Shown: positions 36,861 through 43,985 of the stretch, in pieces
Position numbering within the stretch: position 1 is the first letter of the stretch
Layout: each line of letters opens with the position of its first letter
Assembly (NCBI GenBank): GCA_016288295.1
Contig: JAEEYV010000004.1
Span: 1 to 43,985, forward strand
Length of the DNA: 43,985 bases
DNA from: Alphaproteobacteria bacterium
GTDB lineage: Bacteria > Pseudomonadota > Alphaproteobacteria > RF32 > CAG-239
Direction of reading: 5' to 3'
Notes under the pieces: generated by a model
Database searches by the model: none
Told to the model about the DNA's origin: nothing
Seen by the model: only the letters and a program-made list of their open reading frames with translations
Program-made: the position numbers and the translations under genes

Positions 36861-38078
36861 TTGGATAGTTTAGCAAAAAGCATAAAATCAGTTACCAGTA
36901 AAAAGTCAGGTGTTACGCGCCTGACTTTAACTGATTTTAGAAATTATGCTTTTTTGCGAATTGATACTGATTTACGTCCGATAGTTATTACCGGAGAAAA
37001 CGGAAGCGGTAAAACTAATTTGTTGGAAGCAGTATCTTTTTTAACACCAGGAAGGGGGTTAAGAAGCGCTCGTTTATCAGACATAAAAAGATTTACTCCG
37101 GCTGTAATTGATGATGATTATATGCCGTCTAACGGTTCTTGGGCAGTTTCTGCAACAGTATATAAAAACGGTGATGATTTTGAAATCGGAACTGCGGTTG
37201 AAAATACTCTGAAGGAAGATGACGACGAAATCAGCAACTACAATAAAAGAGTTGTAAAAATTGATGGGCAAAAAATAACCTCACAGGCTGAATTGGGACA
37301 ATATATATCTGCAATTTGGCTCACTCCGCAAATGGATCGACTGTTTCGTGGCGGCTCGCAGCCGAGAAGAAGTTTTTTAGACAGGTTGGTGTTTGCTTTT
37401 GATAATGAACATGCAAAAAGAACGGCAAATTTTGAACATTTATATAAACAATGGTATCAGCTGATAAAAAGCACAAACGGACGTGCTGACAATGCGTGGC
37501 TTGAGGGAATCGAGGAAAACATGGCCGCAATAGGTGTAGCGATTGCGGCAGCACGCAGAGAACAAATTGCTCGCTTAAACAGTTTTATTGAAAATGAGCC
37601 TGATGATGTTTTTCCAAATGTAGTTTTAGACCTCGATGGTACTATTGAAAAAATGCTTGATAAAATGCCGGCGGTCGATGTTGAAGATTTTTATATTGAT
37701 AAACTCAAAAACGAGCGTCGCAACATCTTGTATAATGATAGTGTTGACGGTGTAAATCGTACCGACTTTAAGGTTACCTATAAGCGCAAACATATGCCGG
37801 CAGAATTGTGTTCTACCGGCGAGCAAAAATCATTGTTGATAAGTATTATTTTGGCGCAGACTAAGTGTCAAATTTTATATCAGGGTTTTGCTCCCGTGTT
37901 GTTACTTGATGAAATTGCCGCACATCTTGATGACATAAAAAAAGAAGCTCTGTTAGATAAGATAAAAAATCTCGGTTTACAGGCTTGGATTACAGCAACA
38001 AATCATGATATTTTTCAGACATTGAAAAACGATGCGGATTTTTTTGAAGTCAAAAACAATAAAATTATAAAGTTATAA
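36861..38078 (+). CDS. recF: DNA replication/repair protein RecF
   Basis: TTG start; LTDFRNYAFLRI, VITGENGSGKTNLLEAVSFLTPGRGLR, STGEQKSLLISIILAQ, LLLDEIAAHLD. Confidence 0.96.
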   Translation: MDSLAKSIKSVTSKKSGVTRLTLTDFRNYAFLRIDTDLRPIVITGENGSGKTNLLEAVSFLTPGRGLRSARLSDIKRFTPAVIDDDYMPSNGSWAVSATVYKNGDDFEIGTAVENTLKEDDDEISNYNKRVVKIDGQKITSQAELGQYISAIWLTPQMDRLFRGGSQPRRSFLDRLVFAFDNEHAKRTANFEHLYKQWYQLIKSTNGRADNAWLEGIEENMAAIGVAIAAARREQIARLNSFIENEPDDVFPNVVLDLDGTIEKMLDKMPAVDVEDFYIDKLKNERRNILYNDSVDGVNRTDFKVTYKRKHMPAELCSTGEQKSLLISIILAQTKCQILYQGFAPVLLLDEIAAHLDDIKKEALLDKIKNLGLQAWITATNHDIFQTLKNDADFFEVKNNKIIKL

Positions 38079-38106
38079 AAAGCCTCTCAAAAGAGAGGCT
38101 TTTTTT
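38077..38106 (+). terminator. intrinsic terminator after recF
   Basis: AAAAGCCTCTC-aaaa-GAGAGGCTTTTTTT. Confidence 0.9.
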
Positions 38107-38212
38107 ATTTATTTTTATTGCCGCATCCGCAGCCGCTTCCCTGCTCTTTTTCGTTTGGTTTTGACTTGGTATCACTAGTCGGTTTTTTAGTTGTTTCTTT
38201 ACATATACTCAT
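38105..38212 (-). CDS. small Cys-rich protein, 35 aa (MSICKETTKKPTSDTKSKPNEKEQGSGCGCGNKNK)
   Basis: ATG at 38212 with AGGAGT at 38224-38219 (6-nt spacing) and TAA at 38105; absent from the supplied ORF track (below length cutoff). Confidence 0.55.
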   Translation of the reverse strand: MSICKETTKKPTSDTKSKPNEKEQGSGCGCGNKNK

Positions 38213-38225
38213 ATTAATACTCCTA

Positions 38226-38267
38226 AAAAAAATAACCTAAATCCGTTAATAGATTTAGGTTATTTTT
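38226..38267. terminator. bidirectional terminator-like hairpin between ptsH and the 35-aa ORF
   Basis: AATAACCTAAATC-cgttaata-GATTTAGGTTATT; minus strand continues T8. Confidence 0.8.
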
Positions 38268-38297
38268 ATGCTTTTTCAACCTGTGTAATCGATAGGT

Positions 38298-38567
38298 TTA
38301 TTCTTCACCAAACTTGTTATCAACCAAAGAAGATATTGCATCCATAGCTTTTTGTTCATCCGTACCAGAGATAAAAACTTTTATTGTCGTTCCTTGAGCT
38401 GCCGCCAACATCATTAACCCCATTATGGAACAACCGTTGACTTTTTGACCTATGCGCTCAACCTCGATTACGGAATCGAAACTTTCAGCAACTTTCACAA
38501 ATGCTGCCGCTGCTCTTGCGTGCAACCCTTTACGGTTCTTGATTTCAAGCTCTTTAGTGATGCTCAT
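38298..38567 (-). CDS. HPr family phosphocarrier protein
   Basis: ELEIKNRKGLHARAAAAFVKVAESF, CSIMGLMMLAAAQGTTI. Confidence 0.93.
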   Translation of the reverse strand: MSITKELEIKNRKGLHARAAAAFVKVAESFDSVIEVERIGQKVNGCSIMGLMMLAAAQGTTIKVFISGTDEQKAMDAISSLVDNKFGEE

Positions 38568-38568
38568 T

Positions 38569-38967
38569 TTATTCACCAAGCAGTTGGGAAGCGATATTTA
38601 TATATTTTTTTCCAGCTTCCTGACCGCCAAGAACCGTGTCTTTAAGATTTTTTTCTTTGCGGAGTGAGGCGATTTTTATTAACATTGGTAGGTTGACACC
38701 GGCAAGAATCTCAACATTGGCTTTATCCATGATTGAAATGGCGAGGTTAGAAGGCGTGCCACCAAAAAGATCGGTCAGAACTATTGTGCCTTCTCCGCTG
38801 TTGACCTTTTCAACTTTGCTGAGTATTTCGCTGCGACGTTCCTCCATGTTGTCTTCAGGGCCTATACAAACAGTTTCAATTTGCTCCTGTTTGCCAACAA
38901 CGTGTTGCATGGCCGAAACAAATTCTCTGGCTAAATTGCCATGTGTAACCAAAACTAAACCTAACAT
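38569..38967 (-). CDS. PTS sugar transporter subunit IIA (mannose/fructose-type)
   Basis: GLVLVTHGNLAREFVSAMQHVVG, VLTDLFGGTPSNLAISIM. Confidence 0.93.
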   Translation of the reverse strand: MLGLVLVTHGNLAREFVSAMQHVVGKQEQIETVCIGPEDNMEERRSEILSKVEKVNSGEGTIVLTDLFGGTPSNLAISIMDKANVEILAGVNLPMLIKIASLRKEKNLKDTVLGGQEAGKKYINIASQLLGE

Positions 38968-38978
38968 TATTTTTACCT

Positions 38979-39404
38979 TTATTTCTTTTCGGTGCTACCG
39001 CCAACCCACGAATGAATTGCGCCAAAGCTTTTGATAACATCATCTTTACTCTTGGCCAAAATCAGTTCATCGGCACGGGTTTGACGACCTTTGAAAACGA
39101 TTTCTTCAACATTGTCAACCGGGGCTGCATAAACACGCTCAACGGTTTTGCCTTGCAGTTCAATAATCATAACAAACTCGGCTTCGGCCAGAGGGCCTTT
39201 GGTTTCTTTATCAATGTTATCAAGTTTTACGGCAAGCCTTCCGTCACGCTTTAACAGAGCTGTTTTTTTGCCGTCAAATTCAAGAATCGGATTAACTGGA
39301 GAACCATCGCGAGCATCAATAAAAATTGCCAGTTCCCCGTATTTGTTTTCAATAATTTCAAAAAAGTCCTGTTTTTCAACAACTGTATAGTACTGTGTTT
39401 CCAT
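38979..39404 (-). CDS. hypothetical protein
   Basis: 141-aa ORF in line with EIIA and HPr genes. Confidence 0.65.
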   Translation of the reverse strand: METQYYTVVEKQDFFEIIENKYGELAIFIDARDGSPVNPILEFDGKKTALLKRDGRLAVKLDNIDKETKGPLAEAEFVMIIELQGKTVERVYAAPVDNVEEIVFKGRQTRADELILAKSKDDVIKSFGAIHSWVGGSTEKK

Positions 39405-39484
39405 GGTTGATCCCCTTAAATTAAATCTATCTTAAGTATTATAATAGTATAGTATTACTAAACTGTCAATTTTGAGTTAAGAAA

Positions 39485-41233
39485 ATGGAAAAGACTGCTT
39501 TTAGTTTTGTTTGGAAATATTTAAAAAAATTCAAGTTGGCTTTTTTGTTACTGTCGTTGTGTATAATTGTACGGCAAGCAACGGAGGCCGTCGAACCATA
39601 CATCTTAGCAAAAATATATAATATTGTGGCAGGAAATCAACTTGATAACTATTGGAAAAGTATTGTATTTTTTGCGGCAGTGTTTGCTATTGTTTCTTCT
39701 GTTTCGGTGTTTATTTCAGAAAGCTCCATGTTTGTGTTGGCAAAAATCTTGCCCAAAATTAAGACCATGGTTATTCGTGATACTTTTGAGTATGTAAACA
39801 AGCAATCAATAGCTTATTTTGTAAACGAAATGACCGGAAATATTTCTCATAAAGTTAATATTTTAGCAAACAATACTACTGACTTCATAAATTTTTGCTT
39901 TGAAATTTTGCATATGGTATTTCGGTTAGTCGTTACAATTATTGTGCTAACATGGGTAAGTTTTTATTATACGGCATTGATTGTTTTATGGCTTTTATTA
40001 ATTACTTTTATTAGTATGCGACTTGGAAAAATCCGCCACTATTGGGGCAAAGAAACCGGGCGTTTGAGCAGTATTGCCAATGGCGCTGTTGTTGATGCGA
40101 TTTCAAATTACAGCGAAATAAAAAGTTTTGCAAATTTCAATTTTGAAAAAGTCAATTTGTTAAAAGCCTTACGTCAATTGCGCAAAGCTGAAACCAAAGA
40201 AAAGAAAATCATGGGATATATTAGAATCGCACAAATGATGGTTAGCAACCTTTCGTTTGTCGGTTTTATTTTCTTTTCTATTTATATGCTGAAAATAGGC
40301 AAGATTGATACTACACAATTTATTTTTGTAAACGGCTTGTTCCTTAATGTTTCATATACGGTATTTAATATGTCGTGGGCATATAACAACGTTTCAAGGA
40401 TGCTTGGAAATGTAATATCGGCGTTGGAAACTTTGGCTGTTGACCCGGAAATTGTTGATGATAAAAATGCAATCAAGTTGCAAGTAAAAAAAGCAAATAT
40501 TGTTTTTGATAATGTCAGTTTTGCTTATCCGAATCGAGATGTTCTGTTTGATAAACTGAATTTGAAAATTAAAGCCGGAGAAAAAGTGGGTTTGGTAGGA
40601 TTATCTGGTTCCGGAAAATCAACTTTTATTAAGCTTATCAGCAGATATTATGATGTACAATCAGGAGGCATAAAAATTAATAATCACGATATACGCAAGG
40701 TTACTCAAGAATCTTTACATAAAAATATTGCAACAATCCCGCAAGATGTTTGCTTGTTTAATCGGACGTTGATGGAAAATATACGTTATGGAGATGTAAA
40801 AGCCGATGACAAACAGGTCGTGGAGGCCGCTAAAAAAGCTTACGCAGATATCTTTATCAATAATTTTGCAAAAAAATATCAAACAAAAGTCGGCGACAGA
40901 GGTGTGGTGTTATCCGGCGGAGAAAGACAACGAATCGCTATTGCTCGTGCAATTTTGAAAAATTCTCCTATTTTGGTGTTTGATGAAGCAACTTCTGCTC
41001 TCGACAGTCAAAGCGAAATTCATATTCAAAAATCTTTGCATAACCTAATGAAAGGAAAAACCGTTCTGGCTATTGCTCATCGTCTGTCAACTTTGCGTGA
41101 AATGGACAGGATTTTGGTGTTTGAAAAGGGAAAAATAGTCGAAGACGGAACACATGAAGAATTAATTAATAAAAACGGTGTTTATGCAAAACTCTATGGT
41201 ATGCAAGTTTCGGGATTTATGGTTGCCGGGTAA
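39485..41233 (+). CDS. ABC transporter, fused permease/ATP-binding (exporter type)
   Basis: Six-TM region; GLVGLSGSGKSTFIKLI, LSGGERQRIAIARAILKNSPILVFDEATSALD. Confidence 0.95.
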   Translation: MEKTAFSFVWKYLKKFKLAFLLLSLCIIVRQATEAVEPYILAKIYNIVAGNQLDNYWKSIVFFAAVFAIVSSVSVFISESSMFVLAKILPKIKTMVIRDTFEYVNKQSIAYFVNEMTGNISHKVNILANNTTDFINFCFEILHMVFRLVVTIIVLTWVSFYYTALIVLWLLLITFISMRLGKIRHYWGKETGRLSSIANGAVVDAISNYSEIKSFANFNFEKVNLLKALRQLRKAETKEKKIMGYIRIAQMMVSNLSFVGFIFFSIYMLKIGKIDTTQFIFVNGLFLNVSYTVFNMSWAYNNVSRMLGNVISALETLAVDPEIVDDKNAIKLQVKKANIVFDNVSFAYPNRDVLFDKLNLKIKAGEKVGLVGLSGSGKSTFIKLISRYYDVQSGGIKINNHDIRKVTQESLHKNIATIPQDVCLFNRTLMENIRYGDVKADDKQVVEAAKKAYADIFINNFAKKYQTKVGDRGVVLSGGERQRIAIARAILKNSPILVFDEATSALDSQSEIHIQKSLHNLMKGKTVLAIAHRLSTLREMDRILVFEKGKIVEDGTHEELINKNGVYAKLYGMQVSGFMVAG

Positions 41234-41236
41234 AAA

Positions 41237-41830
41237 TCACATTTCTTTGCGAGATTTCAAAGCGAGTTGTATTGTGCCTTCATCCATATAATCGAGCTCG
41301 GCACCAACCGGAATTCCCTGAGCCAGGGTTGTTATTTTTATGTTACTGTTTTTTAATTTTGATACTAAATAGTGCGAAGTTATTTGACCGTCAATCGTTG
41401 CCGGCAGGGCTAACACGATTTCGGAAACCGCCCCTCTCTCAACACGCATAAAAAGAGAATCGATATTTAAATCTTCAGGTGCTATACCGTCAAGAGCTGA
41501 CAAAATACCACCCAAAACATGGTATTGTCCGTGATAGAATCCGGTGCGCTCCATTGCCCACAAATCAGCAACATCTTGAACAACACAAATGATATTTTTT
41601 TCTCTTTTTTCAGAAGAACATATTGAGCAGGGAGAAGATGTATCAAAATTACCGCAGATTTCACAAGTTTTGATATTGTCAGCAACATTTTGCATTGCTT
41701 CTATCAATGGTAACAAAGTTGTTTCTCTTTTTTTGATGAGGTGCAACGCAATACGTCTAGCCGACCTTGTGCCTAAAGACGGTAATTTTGCAATTAGCTT
41801 TATTAATTTTTCAATATCTTGTCCGGCCAC
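41237..41830 (-). CDS. recR: recombination mediator protein RecR
   Basis: LIKLIAKLPSLGTRSARRIALHLI, CEICGNFDTSSPCSIC, YHVLGGILSALDGIAPEDL. Confidence 0.96.
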   Translation of the reverse strand: MAGQDIEKLIKLIAKLPSLGTRSARRIALHLIKKRETTLLPLIEAMQNVADNIKTCEICGNFDTSSPCSICSSEKREKNIICVVQDVADLWAMERTGFYHGQYHVLGGILSALDGIAPEDLNIDSLFMRVERGAVSEIVLALPATIDGQITSHYLVSKLKNSNIKITTLAQGIPVGAELDYMDEGTIQLALKSRKEM

Positions 41831-41841
41831 AATAATCGTCC

Positions 41842-42162
41842 CTAAAATGGAAGTTTAAGGCCACCGAGATTTAATCCGCCGGTAACATCTTTTAAGCCAT
41901 CGTTCATCATTGCTTCGGCCTTGACCTGTGCATCATTGCATGCCGCTACTATCAAATCTTCAAGAATATCGACTTCATCAGGATTTAATAAAGACTTATC
42001 AATTTCAACTTTTTTGGTTGCCATTTTGCCGGTAATGGTAATTTTTACCATACCACCGCCACTAACGCCTGTTACTTCACTTTGAGAAAGTTTTTCTTGC
42101 GCTTCGGCCATTTTCTTTTGCATCATTTGAGCTTGTTTCATAAGTCCTTGCATGTTCATCAT
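41842..42162 (-). CDS. YbaB/EbfC family nucleoid-associated protein
   Basis: MNMQGLMKQAQMMQKKMAEAQEKL, GVSGGGMVKITITGK. Confidence 0.93.
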   Translation of the reverse strand: MMNMQGLMKQAQMMQKKMAEAQEKLSQSEVTGVSGGGMVKITITGKMATKKVEIDKSLLNPDEVDILEDLIVAACNDAQVKAEAMMNDGLKDVTGGLNLGGLKLPF

Positions 42163-43838
42163 CAGTTAAAATCCTCATTAATAAATTCATCGTTGTTTTC
42201 TTCAAAATCTCCCGACTCATCGGTAGTAAATTTACGCATTAATGTTTCAATTTTTGCTCCTTTAAACTCATCAAGAATCGCTTTAACAAGGGGATTTTCA
42301 GCCACGTTCTTCTTGTCTGCTTCTTTTTGAGCATTTTCAATGCTTGCAATACTTAAAACGACAGCACCGGGAACAACTTCTGTTTTCCAAGTTTTACCGG
42401 TTGACGTTTCTAAAAATTTGCCAATCAATAATACTGTGTCGGCAGAAACCCTTTCTGTTGCTTTAAACTTCATTATTCCATCTGTAAATTCGACAATTTC
42501 AATATCATTTTTTAGTGTATACACAAGACGCGGTTGTTTATTGTCTTCAAGATAGCGAATAAAATCAGTAATTTTATCAAACGACGTTGTTGGGGTTGAA
42601 GATGTATGAACAACTTGTAAGGCAGGTTTTGGTTGCGGTGCAGAAAAAGACGGCGCAACACTTAGGCTAGATTTTTTTTTTACACTCTCAAGGAGTTCTG
42701 CCGGAGTTGGAAGATTGGCCGAATAGGCAACGCGTATTAAAATCATTTCAAGTGCATCTATCGGAACAGGGGCGTTTTGTACTTCACTCAAACCTTTGAT
42801 AAGCATTTGCCACATTTTTGATAGCAGGGCAATATTTGTTTTTGCTGATGTTGTTCTTAAAAATTCGCATTCGTTTTCTGAAAGTTTTTCATCCTTTAGA
42901 ATAGCAGGAATTAGCAAAACCTTAGTCAACATATGGGTTATATTTATCAAGTCATTTAATATAGCCGTAGGATTGGCACCGTTTTTATATACTTCCTGAA
43001 GTTTTTGGATTAGCCCTGTCATGTTGCCACTGATTAGATAGTCAAAAATTTCAAAAGCTTGTCCTCGGTCGGCCATGCCTAACATTTCTTTGACAATATC
43101 TACTCTGACCTTACCACTGCCAAGTGAAATTGCCTGATCTAAAAGCGATAGTCCGTCTCGGGCAGATCCGTCTGCAGCAGAAGCTATCATGTGAAGAGCT
43201 TCCTCGTCGGCTTTGATTTTTTCTTCAGCGACAATCTTATTAAACAGCTTCATTAAATCGTCAATTTGCAGTCGCTGTAAGTCGAATCGTTGGCAACGTG
43301 AAAGTACCGTAACAGGAACTTTGCGAATTTCGGTTGTGGCAAAAATAAATTTAACGTGAGCCGGTGGTTCTTCAAGAGTTTTAAGAAGAGCGTTAAATGC
43401 GTTTTTGGACAGCATATGAACTTCGTCGATGATGTATATTTTATAACGGCAATTGGTCGGCTTGTAACGAACACCGTCCAAAATGTCGCGAATATCATCA
43501 ACTCCGGTACGAGAAGCAGCATCCAACTCTAAAACATCAATATTGCGTCCGGCGGCAATAGATTTGCAGTTTTCACAAATACCACAGGGATGTGTTGTCG
43601 GACCGCCTTTGCCGTCAGGTCCTATACAGTTAAGTGCTTTGGCTATAAGCCGAGCAGTGGTGGTTTTACCAACCCCTCGTATACCGGTCAAAATATATGC
43701 ATGATGCAAGCGATTTGATTTTATGGCGTTGGTTAAAGTCTGCACCAATGCGTCTTGTCCAAGCAAATCTTCAAAATTCTGCGGACGATACTTTCGCGCT
43801 AAAACTACGTAATTATCTTGTTTTTCTTCTTCTGCCAT
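42162..43838 (-). CDS. dnaX: DNA polymerase III subunit gamma/tau
   Basis: VLARKYRPQNFEDLLGQDALVQTL, GIRGVGKTTTARLIAKALNC, IYIIDEVHMLSKNAFNALLKTLEEPPAHVKFIFATTE. Confidence 0.97.
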   Translation of the reverse strand: MAEEEKQDNYVVLARKYRPQNFEDLLGQDALVQTLTNAIKSNRLHHAYILTGIRGVGKTTTARLIAKALNCIGPDGKGGPTTHPCGICENCKSIAAGRNIDVLELDAASRTGVDDIRDILDGVRYKPTNCRYKIYIIDEVHMLSKNAFNALLKTLEEPPAHVKFIFATTEIRKVPVTVLSRCQRFDLQRLQIDDLMKLFNKIVAEEKIKADEEALHMIASAADGSARDGLSLLDQAISLGSGKVRVDIVKEMLGMADRGQAFEIFDYLISGNMTGLIQKLQEVYKNGANPTAILNDLINITHMLTKVLLIPAILKDEKLSENECEFLRTTSAKTNIALLSKMWQMLIKGLSEVQNAPVPIDALEMILIRVAYSANLPTPAELLESVKKKSSLSVAPSFSAPQPKPALQVVHTSSTPTTSFDKITDFIRYLEDNKQPRLVYTLKNDIEIVEFTDGIMKFKATERVSADTVLLIGKFLETSTGKTWKTEVVPGAVVLSIASIENAQKEADKKNVAENPLVKAILDEFKGAKIETLMRKFTTDESGDFEENNDEFINEDFN

Positions 43839-43858
43839 AATTCGCTCAACTCAAAAAG

Positions 43859-43947
43859 GCGGAGGAACACCGACCTCAGGCTGGTTCGTTACGGCTGCTT
43901 TCTTCCGAACCTGACCGGGTTGGCGAACGCTTGACCCGATGCCCTCC
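43859..43947 (-). ncRNA. ffs: signal recognition particle RNA (bacterial small type, 4.5S-like)
   Basis: Minus strand contains CCCGGTCAGGTTCGGAAGAAAGCAGCC, the SRP tetraloop/domain IV core, closed by GGAGG/CCTCC; directly upstream of dnaX. Confidence 0.9.
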
Positions 43948-43985
43948 ATAACAGTAATTCACATAAGGGCAGATTTTGTTCTTAA

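Overview
Low-GC chromosomal window with alphaproteobacterial-type gene content and order: parE, rlmN, an IalB-like gene, cca, a Lon-like protease, tsaB, a class A PBP, gpmI, envC-like, ctpA, rppH, secB, a Tim44-like gene, mltA, smr, a J-domain gene, mutM, enoyl-CoA hydratase, rpsT, dnaA, dnaN, recF, PTS EIIA/HPr, an ABC exporter, recR, ybaB, dnaX and the SRP RNA gene. Most of it is housekeeping. The main accessory segment is about 3.6-7.47 kb, directly downstream of a tRNA-Ala(GGC) gene. It holds an 817-aa protein that joins an adenosine-deaminase-like amidohydrolase to a C-terminal domain resembling the SLOG/LSDAT (TRPM-type) nucleotide-binding fold, a PGDYG-like small protein, and a serine recombinase. 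Other notable observations are: (i) an A10 run in dnaX where a one-base slip in either direction gives an immediate stop, consistent with a tau/gamma slippage switch; (ii) a 108-bp MITE-like nested palindrome whose two hairpin arms are inverted, structurally compensated versions of one unit, with a second copy whose central module is flipped; (iii) an unlisted 35-aa Cys-rich ORF (MSICKETTKKPTSDTKSKPNEKEQGSGCGCGNKNK) whose ribosome-binding site sits directly after an intrinsic terminator; (iv) a PAS-only DivL-like protein lacking a kinase domain; (v) an EEP-family membrane protein with apparently degenerate catalytic motifs. All calls come from reading the sequence and recognising motifs; no database search was run.
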